DNA of 64,000 nucleotides from Cichorium intybus (taxonomy: Eukaryota > Streptophyta > Magnoliopsida > Asterales > Asteraceae): the NCBI GenBank assembly GCA_023525715.1, contig CM042015.1, positions 83,359,250-83,423,249 of the forward strand, written 5' to 3'. A program made the position numbers and the translations under genes. Of the stretch, positions 11,257 to 24,603 are shown one piece after another (the stretch's first letter is position 1; each line of letters begins with the position of its first letter). The notes below the pieces were generated by a model. The model ran no database searches and was not told the DNA's origin. It was given only the letters and a program-made list of their open reading frames with translations.

Positions 11257-11335
11257 CTAGGCGAATGCTGCGCAACTCGCAGGATAATTTTTTATTAGTT
11301 AGAATATAAACAAATGCATGTTATTCTTATACCAA

Positions 11336-11340
<5 letters not shown>
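11257..11340 (-). mobile_element. Helitron 3' end remnant
   Basis: On the minus strand it ends CTAG followed by T, with a short hairpin (CTGCG/CGCAG) 7 bases before it. The following sequence resembles the Helitron terminus at 33233. The element is cut off at a TA microsatellite. Confidence 0.5.

Positions 11341-11386
<46 letters not shown>
11341..11386. repeat. (TA)n microsatellite
   Basis: An uninterrupted run of 23 TA units lies between the Helitron remnant and a MITE-like segment that starts GGGGTGGGTTC. Confidence 0.95.
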
Positions 11387-11389
<3 letters not shown>

Positions 11390-11947
11390 GTGGGTTCAAT
11401 GCAGAACCAAATTAAATCACCTAACTGCAGAACCATGTTCATCAATGAACATAAATCCCAAAACCTGTAATCGGCATTCTCCAATTCGATCAGCATCTTC
11501 TCTGCTAGGGTTTAATTGAGGTATGAACTGTTTTTTGTAGTTTATGCGTGCGTAATATTGCATTGGTTAAGCGTATGTAATCGTAAAAGATTTATCTGTA
11601 ATCGTATGTTCATACATGAACATATGTTCATTAATGAACATATGTTCATGTATGAACGAATTTGGATTTTTCCTGCTTACGTGAAGAAGTAGCAACTTCA
11701 AAAGGATGATTTCTATTACTTAACCTCCTTCTATTCCTCATAATCGGTCCAGTTCCTCAACCTTCTTTCATCCGCGATTTTGGAGATTTACGATCTAGGG
11801 TTCTATGAGATTAGAATCGAACATTAATGTTGTAAATTGAAGCTAGATTACACTATTAGGAACAGGAATCAAGCGGTGGAAGGTGGAGATGAACACGGGT
11901 GAAGATGGTGATCGATTGGCACGATGAAATTGTTGATTGGGGTGTCG
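11387..11947. repeat. MITE-like segment with perfect palindrome
   Basis: The segment starts GGGGTGGGTTCAATGCAGAAC and carries repeated GTTCAT/ATGAAC words. A 50-bp perfect palindrome spans 11608-11657, centred on TTAA. No gene was recognised. It is interrupted at 11948 by the long LTR element. Confidence 0.6.
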
Positions 11948-14900
11948 TGTGACAACCGTCAAATTCGGTCAACGAAAGTCAACCGAGTCAACTATAGTCA
12001 AAGTCAAACCTTATGGTCGATATTTAAAGTCAACACTATTCTAGTGGGTCCCCAAAAGCTATCAGTACAATTTATACGCTTATCAGACAATTTTCAGAAA
12101 AATCCAAATAGTGTCCAATATTGACAGCGAATAAGAAATCCGGAAAATCATTCGAGTATTATTTGAGCATAAATAATACTTAAAAAGCGATGTAGTCGTT
12201 AATACGAACGCGTGGATATCTAGATCATCCAAATCGGAGTTCGTATGCAAAATATACAATTTTCAGTTTCGGATTCTGCGTCAAATCAATTTCGGACACA
12301 ATTTTATACCTTCATTTAATCATATCGGGAGTTTCGTAACTCCAAACGAGGTGATTTTTGGACTCGTTAGATTCCCTTTATCGGGAAGATTTCATAAACG
12401 AGAAATTATTTTCATGATACTCGCATTTTGTACGCTCAAAATACCGTGAAGACTATAACCGAAAACGTTAAGCAACGATAGCCAACGCTGGGGAATTTCT
12501 CGTGAGGATCTCAATAAAAAAAACTAGTTTTCATCCATATGGTTTCTCAAAAATCAATTATTCAGCAAAATATTAACCAGTTCTCTCTCAAACCGCCGCC
12601 GTACCGACACCGCCGACCGCCGCCGGAAAAATGAAAAGTCTCCAAATCGAAATCCGAGAACACCATCGCGTTCATCTCGTCCTCGTGATCAACCCTCAGC
12701 AATTTGTTTTTCCAAAATGTCGCCGGAAAACACTACCACCGCCAAAACAGCCGCCACAGTAAGTTTACGCACCACACTCTCTTGATCTGCGAATTTTTCT
12801 GAAATTAATGCTTGAGTTTTGTTCTCCTCGTGATTTCGAACACATAGGAAAAAACCTCACCTGATTTGGTGGTCGGAATCAACGGGAAATTGGATTTGAA
12901 GTTCTGGATTTCGTCACGCGCACCAGGTGCTCGACGATATGCCTCGTCGAGCCGCGCCTGGAATCTCACCGGTGAAAAGTGAGTCGTTGCCGAGGAAGGG
13001 GCGTGCCGCGTCCGAGATCGTGTCCGAGTCGGTGTCCGAGGAACACCTGGTCGTCGCCGATGCCCACCACCTGTTCGACGAAATGCGCCAATGAGTTTCA
13101 CCGATGAAACTCGAGCCGGTGTCCGAGCCAACTTTAGCCGATGTCCGGGTACTATTCACAGTTACCATCTAGACCCTGAAGTTTGGTCAAATTTACAATT
13201 TGACCCCCTGGCCCAAAAATCATTACATTTTCAGTCCTAAAAATATTACACTTTGACCCCCTGAACTTTGGTCAAAGTTACATTTTTACCCCTGGGTAAA
13301 ATAGTTTTACAATTTTGGTCCTAAACAATTATTTTGCAAATTTGGTCCCTAAACAATTATTTTGCAAATTTAGTCTCTGAACTTTCACCAAAGCCCGATT
13401 TCTTCGTATTTTGAGCTGAGGACTTCATTCAGGAACCATTTTCACGTCATACCTTTGTGTAATCACTCCCGAATTTCCCGAGATTCGTCTAGTAACTCGA
13501 TAAACCTCGTCATTCTTAGGTTTCAAGCCGAAAGCCAATAGGGTATTCTAGTACATCTTCATCAAAGGATCCCTACACCTTCGAGGTGAGTTCATATCCC
13601 CATTTTTAACTATTTTAACATTTTTAGGGGACGAATACAAGTAAACACAATAACTTAAACAACCAATCATGAACACTAGTCTCAAAACAGTTAAACTCAT
13701 ACTCATACTGGTCAGTTACCAGCTTCAGTATTTTTCTCAACTTTATTAAATGTTTTAGCATTTTCAAAGTTTTATTGAACGCTCTAGTATTTTTCAAGAC
13801 TTATTAAACGTTTTCGTCTTTTCAATGATTTATTAAACAACGTAGTTTCAAAGACTCATCAGATATTTTTCCATTATTTCAAAGTTACCAATTTCCTCGA
13901 TTTTTCAACAAATATACATTATTTAAATGGTTTCAATATTCCAAATGTTTATACATGGTTAAATCATTATTTTAGCACTCTTTATTATTTTATACTTAAT
14001 CATTTATACATTGTTAAATCATTATTTCAACTCTCACAATTATTTTATACACAATTATTTATACATTGTTTAATCAGTATTTTAAACATTTGCAATTATT
14101 TTATACACCACATTCTTTTATTTCTCGACATGAAATCTTGACCATTTTGAGACTAGTTGGTTCAATCATGGTTCGTTTACAGTATCGTGAATAGAACGGT
14201 GTATTATATTTAATACTCTTCTATATCATTTAAATCATTTAGGGAGTGATCTCCCTACATTATATCTATTTTAAACATTTTTGGAACATCGTGTGTTTCT
14301 CATAGATTTCCGAAATCACTTACTCATTTTATCATTATTGATAGACATTGGAAACATTTATACATGATTCAATATTTGTTTATTTATGCTACATGTATTT
14401 GTAGTGCATTATCATTTTAGTCTAAATCTCCATGACTATGCCCGTATTCTTGAGGTACGTTATGGAGAATCATTATTTGGATAATCATCATTTGTTTACG
14501 CTACATGTATTTGTAGTGCATTATCATTTTTAGTCTAATCTCCATAACTATGCCCGTATTCTTGAGGTACGTTATGGACAATAATAGCGCTATTGGGTTG
14601 ACCACCCCGCCTTGGGACGCTAAGGTGATTGATCGCACTTGGTTAAGTGTATATGTTGATTAGATGCTCCATCCTTTATATGTATATGTATATATACGAA
14701 AAGGGTGAGGACTATTTGTTATGTTTACCATTTATCAATTATCCAAAAGACTAAAATTTATTCATTTATCTCTATCTCATATAAATCATACTCATATTTC
14801 ATGTTATCATTCCAACTTGATTTATAATCAATTATTTCAAAATCATCTTATTTAAAATCAGTTATTTCGACATCATTGTTTCACAGACTTCAAAAGCAAA

Positions 14901-15220
14901 TAAACTTCAAAATCAAAATGTTTCAAACTCATGAACTCACCAACTTTATTGTTGACACTCTTTAAAACTACTTGTATTTTCAGGAAATCATTTAGGCCGC
15001 TAGCCAGCGGTCTTGAACAAATGGAAGTTTAATACTACGTTTGTTTATTTTCATTTCATGTTGTAATTGGTGAGAATCAATCATTTTGTAAAACTATGTA
15101 TCAATTCAATATCAATTCTTGTTTGGTTGTTTATATACTGTTCATATATCCATGGTTGTGATACTTCAATCAGTCATCCATCCCCGAACGTTTCCGCCAA
15201 CGTGGTTTTGGGGTGTGACA
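11948..15220 (+). mobile_element. 5' LTR, 3.27 kb, Ty3-type element
   Basis: It starts TGTGACAACC and ends TGTGACA. Three bases later is the initiator tRNA-Met primer-binding site TGGTATCAGAGCC at 15224. It repeats at 18935-22207 with a constant 6987-bp offset, and I saw no base difference. A GC-rich stretch with CCGCCG units lies at about 12590-12630. Small open frames in it are not supported as genes. Confidence 0.9.
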
Positions 15221-18200
15221 GAATGGTATCAGAGCCTAGGTTTATAGAGAACTAAGTATATTCTTCCACGAAGAATTAATACAACTATAAACCGTCAAGG
15301 GCTAACACTCTGGTTTAGTAACCATCCAAATACTTTTTGAATACTTAGCGTATTCCTTAAAAAAAAAGTATTCATACACATCGGTTATCACAAGTATCAC
15401 AACGTAATTTGAGTGTTTATACTAAATTGAACTCACGAGTAAACTAAGGATGTACGATGTCAAACCTTTACCAGGAAAAGTCTGATCAGCTTTATCGGTT
15501 AAGGATTGACTATCGTAGACCATGGTTTAAGCGTTGAGTGCAATTTAAAACAGTTCCATTTAATAAGTGATTTGAAAGTTTAAACATGTATGGAGATGGA
15601 ATAGTCAGCGAATGAAGTCATCCCAGTCTTGTGGCATGCTCTTGTTTATTTGTTGCCTAAAGTCAGGGAATTGTGTCCGAAGGCTTATTTCTTTTCATTT
15701 TATGTGCTTAGGTAATATTATTGTCCGTATAGTTTTAGGAAAACGTAGGTGTGTTAGTAGTAGTGATCGACTTCTTCGGAGTACATCGGCTGGTATACGT
15801 AGTACTTTTCTCATACACTTGACGAACGACTTGAAAGCTTGGGTATATATAGAGGCGATATAGTCTGAGAATGCAATACTCTAGCCTTTCGGCATGTTCT
15901 TGTTTGATTATTGCTTAAAGGCAGGACATTGCACTCGAAAGCCTATCTTGTTTCATACTATGTGTACCTTCGTAATCTGGTCGGTTGTTGAGTTATAAAT
16001 TATCATACCTCTTCGTCTATTGCGACTATATTATCAGTGCTTTAGGATTACTCGTATAGTGCCTTCGTAATGCCAATGACAATTTCCTTTACCTACCTAC
16101 CTCCGTGACCTTTTAGGTCAAAGATCATGACGACGCAACAGAGTACGAGGAATAACAACACCGCAGCGCAACCCTCGTCACGTATTCTAATAACGACAGT
16201 TTTAAGTGCTCGAAGAGCACCACCCTAGCCACCTCCTGCTCAGATGGATGCTCCTGTTACAGAAGTTCTTGATGAAGCACGAGTGGCAAGCATTGTGACA
16301 ACAAGGAACCCAATCTGGGAAGCAGTTCCGATACTTCGAACGTCGTTACCTATTGGAGTCATCACTGACCACGTACCTACAAGGATCCCTCTGCCTACAA
16401 GCCCATGACATCCCGCGTGGATGGAAGGGTGATCATGATACCTAGTTGGGTTGAAAAGATCAAGACATGCTCAATACGCCGTTCCGAAAGCTATGGTCAC
16501 CACGAGTTGTGCTAATGCCCTTTGGCCTAACAAATGCTCCTGCAATATTCATGGGCCTCATGAACCGCATGTGCCAATCTTATATGGTTGCACTCATGAT
16601 ATTTTCATCAACAACATTCTGATTTAGTCACGAAGCAAAAATGGAGTATGGCCAATACTTGCGAGTGATCATGGAGCTATCGAGAAACGAGAAGGCAATT
16701 CGACTGAACCTGACCGACGACACTATCATAATTCATGGCAAAAAGCAAAGCAAGAAACCGCAAAGTGTCTCAGGTATTAAGGCTCAGAAATAATTATCCA
16801 AGAACTACTGCGCCCTCTTAGCGCACGTAGTTGACAAGATTTTTCTCCGTATAATTCAATTGATGCACCAGTATTCCATTAGACAGATGTTCGATCTGTA
16901 AGCCCAAAACAATACTCGATTTTTCCAAGATCTTTCATTTCAATTTTTTTTCTCCAAAAGCTCAATCATTTCAAGGATTCTTTATTTGTTCCAATGATGT
17001 TCAGATCATCAACATATACAGCTATGATCACAGATTCCGATATTGTTTTATTTATAAGTACACATGAACAATTAATATCATTTTTATAACCGTTGGTTAT
17101 CAAATAATCGCTTCGACGATTATATCACATACATTCAGATTGTTTTAACGCATACAAAGACCTTTGTAGTCTGACAGAATACATTTCTTTCAACCTTTTA
17201 CTTAATGCTTCGAGCATTCAAAATCCTTTGGGGATCTTCACCTAAATATCGGAATCAAGTGATCCATATAAGTGAGCTGTAACGACATCCATAACTGGAG
17301 AATATGTTATCTCATGATTAATTCCAGGTCTTTGGGCAAAACCTGGAGTCACAAACCTTGCTTTGTATCTTACAAATCATCTTTCATAGTTTCTTTCCAT
17401 TTATCCAAATCATGTCTTCTTTGACAATCAATGACACCCTGTAGTTCATGATCATCATTTATGGTATCACATACAACCGCATACGAAAACATTTCATTTT
17501 ATTTTATCTCCATTATTCAGTTTCATTTTGGGTACATATTATTTGGTATGACCATAACTGATTGCCATCTCTTCATTGATATCATTTATTTCCACTTCAA
17601 GAGAACTATTGACATTTTGTATTTCTCAGAAAACATTATCTTCATGATCAAGTGCATTTCTACTTCATTTTCTTTTGAGGATTCTTATCCTTAGAACTCC
17701 ATGATATTTCATGTCATTTCATAAGTCGTTAGCAAAGAGCTTGATAAGTTCAACATCGTTGAACTCCATGTAGTCTCGCTCTATGTTGTTGGACTCAACG
17801 TTTTCTACAAAGTTGACTTTTTTTCCCTTTACATTGAGGGAATCCAGGTAGACTCTGTAAAAATGTGCTAGTAGTCGAACACGAAAGCAGAGATTAGCAC
17901 ATTCATGGGTAAGTTTATGACTTGCGCCAAGGGTGAAGGTAGAATACCAAAACCCATCAAGTCTAATTCAACAACCAGAAATACCATAATGGAAGTGGAA
18001 ACAGATTTCCATGGACTTCATAACCAGATTACCCAAGACGAGTGGTAGCTATAGCGCCATTTGGGGTAATTGTGAATCATTTGACAAAGTCCTCACACTT
18101 CCTGACGATCAAAGAGACAGATAAAAAGAGATTGTTCAATTTCACGGTGTGCCAATATCCATTATTTCTGATGGAGACGTCAGATTCACATTACAACTTT

Positions 18201-18934
18201 GACAATCGTTGCAAAGGTTCTTGGAAACCCGTCTGGAATTAAGTGCATCTTAACTTCCACAGACAGACGGGCATAGTGTAAGAACAATACAAACCCTAGA
18301 GGTCATGTTGCGCACTTGGGTGAATGAATTTGGCAGAGCGTGAGTTATCCACTTGCCACTCATCGAATTCTCATACAACAACAGTTATCATGCGAACATA
18401 AAGGCTGCCCTGTTCGAGGCCCTTTTTGGACGCAAGCCATTAGAATGCCAGGTTAGAGATCGTGTCGTGCTGAAAGTCTCACCTTGGAAAGAATTGATAT
18501 GCTCTGGTAAACGAGGAAAGTTTAATCCCCGTTACATAGGACCATTTGAGATCCTAACAAGGATAGGTCTTATGGCTTACCGGCTATGTTTTCCGCAAGA
18601 GCTCGATTACGTTATCCCACCTTTCAAATTCTAAACTTGAAGAAGTCTTTATTTGACAAGACCCTCGGTATTTCCGTTTGGATAAGATTGAACTCAACAG
18701 GAGTCTTAAATTCTTTGAGATGTCAGTTGAGATCATCGACCGAGAAGTCAAGAACACAAATCAAAGCCGCATTCCTATAGTAAAGGTGCATTGGGAAGCC
18801 AAACGTAGACCGTAAATTACTTGGAAACGCGAGAATCAGACGAAACAGAAATGTCCACATCTCTTTCCCTAAGTCCCAAGTATGAGATACTTTGAAACAA
18901 TTTCGGGACGAAATTCCTTTTAAGGGGGAGATGA
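15221..18934 (+). mobile_element. internal region of Ty3-type element, degenerate
   Basis: The 3.7-kb internal region has a primer-binding site at its left end and a polypurine tract (AAGGGGGAG, about 18922) at its right. Pol survives only as pieces: an RT scrap (MPFGLTNAPAIFMG) near 16515, an integrase scrap near 18042, and an integrase C-terminal piece at 18353-18634. That piece has FSYNNSYHANIKAA joined by deletion to RYIGPFEILTRIG. It has no gag and cannot move alone. Antisense copia sequence occupies its middle. Confidence 0.85.
16860..17720 (-). mobile_element. Ty1/copia pol fragment, antisense
   Basis: Read on the minus strand this gives a degenerate copia polyprotein piece in the right order: HDLDKWKETMKDDL, then YKARFVTPGFAQRPG, then MYSVRLQRSLYALKQ, then the RT catalytic box IIAVYVDDLNIIGTNKE. 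Stops and deletions break it. It lies inside a Ty3-type element in the opposite orientation and has no LTRs of its own here. Confidence 0.85.
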
Positions 18935-21900
18935 TGTGACAACCGTCAAATTCGGTCAACGAAAGTCAACCGAGTCAACTATAGTCAAAGTCAAACCTTA
19001 TGGTCGATATTTAAAGTCAACACTATTCTAGTGGGTCCCCAAAAGCTATCAGTACAATTTATACGCTTATCAGACAATTTTCAGAAAAATCCAAATAGTG
19101 TCCAATATTGACAGCGAATAAGAAATCCGGAAAATCATTCGAGTATTATTTGAGCATAAATAATACTTAAAAAGCGATGTAGTCGTTAATACGAACGCGT
19201 GGATATCTAGATCATCCAAATCGGAGTTCGTATGCAAAATATACAATTTTCAGTTTCGGATTCTGCGTCAAATCAATTTCGGACACAATTTTATACCTTC
19301 ATTTAATCATATCGGGAGTTTCGTAACTCCAAACGAGGTGATTTTTGGACTCGTTAGATTCCCTTTATCGGGAAGATTTCATAAACGAGAAATTATTTTC
19401 ATGATACTCGCATTTTGTACGCTCAAAATACCGTGAAGACTATAACCGAAAACGTTAAGCAACGATAGCCAACGCTGGGGAATTTCTCGTGAGGATCTCA
19501 ATAAAAAAAACTAGTTTTCATCCATATGGTTTCTCAAAAATCAATTATTCAGCAAAATATTAACCAGTTCTCTCTCAAACCGCCGCCGTACCGACACCGC
19601 CGACCGCCGCCGGAAAAATGAAAAGTCTCCAAATCGAAATCCGAGAACACCATCGCGTTCATCTCGTCCTCGTGATCAACCCTCAGCAATTTGTTTTTCC
19701 AAAATGTCGCCGGAAAACACTACCACCGCCAAAACAGCCGCCACAGTAAGTTTACGCACCACACTCTCTTGATCTGCGAATTTTTCTGAAATTAATGCTT
19801 GAGTTTTGTTCTCCTCGTGATTTCGAACACATAGGAAAAAACCTCACCTGATTTGGTGGTCGGAATCAACGGGAAATTGGATTTGAAGTTCTGGATTTCG
19901 TCACGCGCACCAGGTGCTCGACGATATGCCTCGTCGAGCCGCGCCTGGAATCTCACCGGTGAAAAGTGAGTCGTTGCCGAGGAAGGGGCGTGCCGCGTCC
20001 GAGATCGTGTCCGAGTCGGTGTCCGAGGAACACCTGGTCGTCGCCGATGCCCACCACCTGTTCGACGAAATGCGCCAATGAGTTTCACCGATGAAACTCG
20101 AGCCGGTGTCCGAGCCAACTTTAGCCGATGTCCGGGTACTATTCACAGTTACCATCTAGACCCTGAAGTTTGGTCAAATTTACAATTTGACCCCCTGGCC
20201 CAAAAATCATTACATTTTCAGTCCTAAAAATATTACACTTTGACCCCCTGAACTTTGGTCAAAGTTACATTTTTACCCCTGGGTAAAATAGTTTTACAAT
20301 TTTGGTCCTAAACAATTATTTTGCAAATTTGGTCCCTAAACAATTATTTTGCAAATTTAGTCTCTGAACTTTCACCAAAGCCCGATTTCTTCGTATTTTG
20401 AGCTGAGGACTTCATTCAGGAACCATTTTCACGTCATACCTTTGTGTAATCACTCCCGAATTTCCCGAGATTCGTCTAGTAACTCGATAAACCTCGTCAT
20501 TCTTAGGTTTCAAGCCGAAAGCCAATAGGGTATTCTAGTACATCTTCATCAAAGGATCCCTACACCTTCGAGGTGAGTTCATATCCCCATTTTTAACTAT
20601 TTTAACATTTTTAGGGGACGAATACAAGTAAACACAATAACTTAAACAACCAATCATGAACACTAGTCTCAAAACAGTTAAACTCATACTCATACTGGTC
20701 AGTTACCAGCTTCAGTATTTTTCTCAACTTTATTAAATGTTTTAGCATTTTCAAAGTTTTATTGAACGCTCTAGTATTTTTCAAGACTTATTAAACGTTT
20801 TCGTCTTTTCAATGATTTATTAAACAACGTAGTTTCAAAGACTCATCAGATATTTTTCCATTATTTCAAAGTTACCAATTTCCTCGATTTTTCAACAAAT
20901 ATACATTATTTAAATGGTTTCAATATTCCAAATGTTTATACATGGTTAAATCATTATTTTAGCACTCTTTATTATTTTATACTTAATCATTTATACATTG
21001 TTAAATCATTATTTCAACTCTCACAATTATTTTATACACAATTATTTATACATTGTTTAATCAGTATTTTAAACATTTGCAATTATTTTATACACCACAT
21101 TCTTTTATTTCTCGACATGAAATCTTGACCATTTTGAGACTAGTTGGTTCAATCATGGTTCGTTTACAGTATCGTGAATAGAACGGTGTATTATATTTAA
21201 TACTCTTCTATATCATTTAAATCATTTAGGGAGTGATCTCCCTACATTATATCTATTTTAAACATTTTTGGAACATCGTGTGTTTCTCATAGATTTCCGA
21301 AATCACTTACTCATTTTATCATTATTGATAGACATTGGAAACATTTATACATGATTCAATATTTGTTTATTTATGCTACATGTATTTGTAGTGCATTATC
21401 ATTTTAGTCTAAATCTCCATGACTATGCCCGTATTCTTGAGGTACGTTATGGAGAATCATTATTTGGATAATCATCATTTGTTTACGCTACATGTATTTG
21501 TAGTGCATTATCATTTTTAGTCTAATCTCCATAACTATGCCCGTATTCTTGAGGTACGTTATGGACAATAATAGCGCTATTGGGTTGACCACCCCGCCTT
21601 GGGACGCTAAGGTGATTGATCGCACTTGGTTAAGTGTATATGTTGATTAGATGCTCCATCCTTTATATGTATATGTATATATACGAAAAGGGTGAGGACT
21701 ATTTGTTATGTTTACCATTTATCAATTATCCAAAAGACTAAAATTTATTCATTTATCTCTATCTCATATAAATCATACTCATATTTCATGTTATCATTCC
21801 AACTTGATTTATAATCAATTATTTCAAAATCATCTTATTTAAAATCAGTTATTTCGACATCATTGTTTCACAGACTTCAAAAGCAAATAAACTTCAAAAT

Positions 21901-22207
21901 CAAAATGTTTCAAACTCATGAACTCACCAACTTTATTGTTGACACTCTTTAAAACTACTTGTATTTTCAGGAAATCATTTAGGCCGCTAGCCAGCGGTCT
22001 TGAACAAATGGAAGTTTAATACTACGTTTGTTTATTTTCATTTCATGTTGTAATTGGTGAGAATCAATCATTTTGTAAAACTATGTATCAATTCAATATC
22101 AATTCTTGTTTGGTTGTTTATATACTGTTCATATATCCATGGTTGTGATACTTCAATCAGTCATCCATCCCCGAACGTTTCCGCCAACGTGGTTTTGGGG
22201 TGTGACA
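18935..22207 (+). mobile_element. second LTR copy of the Ty3-type element
   Basis: It directly follows the polypurine tract and repeats 11948-15220 without a difference I could see. Instead of host DNA and a target duplication, the next bases are a second primer-binding site and leader. Confidence 0.9.
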
Positions 22208-23469
22208 GAATGGTATCAGAGCCTAGGTTTATAGAGAACTAAGTATATTCTTCCACGAAGAATTAATACAACTATAAACCGTCAAGGGCTAACACTCTGG
22301 TTTAGTAACCATCCAAATACTTTTTGAATACTTAGCGTATTCCTTAAAAAAAAAGTATTCATACACATCGGTTATCACAAGTATCACAACGTAATTTGAG
22401 TGTTTATACTAAATTGAACTCACGAGTAAACTAAGGATGTACGATGTCAAACCTTTACCAGGAAAAGTCTGATCAGCTTTATCGGTTAAGGATTGACTAT
22501 CGTAGACCATGGTTTAAGCGTTGAGTGCAATTTAAAACAGTTCCATTTAATAAGTGATTTGAAAGTTTAAACATGTATGGAGATGGAATAGTCAGCGAAT
22601 GAAGTCATCCCAGTCTTGTGGCATGCTCTTGTTTATTTGTTGCCTAAAGTCAGGGAATTGTGTCCGAAGGCTTATTTCTTTTCATTTTATGTGCTTAGGT
22701 AATATTATTGTCCGTATAGTTTTAGGAAAACGTAGGTGTGTTAGTAGTAGTGATCGACTTCTTCGGAGTACATCGGCTGGTATACGTAGTACTTTTCTCA
22801 TACACTTGACGAACGACTTGAAAGCTTGGGTATATATAGAGGCGATATAGTCTGAGAATGCAATACTCTAGCCTTTCGGCATGTTCTTGTTTGATTATTG
22901 CTTAAAGGCAGGACATTGCACTCGAAAGCCTATCTTGTTTCATACTATGTGTACCTTCGTAATCTGGTCGGTTGTTGAGTTATAAATTATCATACCTCTT
23001 CGTCTATTGCGACTATATTATCAGTGCTTTAGGATTACTCGTATAGTGCCTTCGTAATGCCAATGACAATTTCCTTTACCTACCTACCTCCGTGACCTTT
23101 TAGGTCAAAGATCATGACGACGCAACAGAGTACGAGGAATAACAACACCGCAGCGCAACCCTCGTCACGTATTCTAATAACGACAGTTTTAAGTGCTCGA
23201 AGAGCACCACCCTAGCCACCTCCTGCTCAGATGGATGCTCCTGTTACAGAAGTTCTTGATGAAGCACGAGTGGCAAGCATTGTGACAACAAGGAACCCAA
23301 TCTGGGAAGCAGTTCCGATACTTCGAACGTCGTTACCTATTGGAGTCATCACTGACCACGTACCTACAAGGATCCCTCTGCCTACAAGCCCATGACATCC
23401 CGCGTGGATGGAAGGGTGATCATGATACCTAGTTGGGTTGAAAAGATCAAGACATGCTCAATACGCCGT
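22208..23469 (+). mobile_element. truncated second internal region
   Basis: It repeats 15221-16482 at the same 6987-bp offset and then breaks off within the RT region. After the break the sequence runs TCTCTATATATATATTAC and is unrelated. The whole arrangement is LTR, internal, LTR, partial internal. Confidence 0.9.
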
Positions 23470-24600
<1,131 letters not shown>

Positions 24601-24603
24601 CGA

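Noticed and set aside
12805..13168. Arg-rich open frames on the minus strand, repeated at 19792-20155
   Set aside because: They lie antisense inside the LTRs, are repeated only because the LTR is, and match no family I know.
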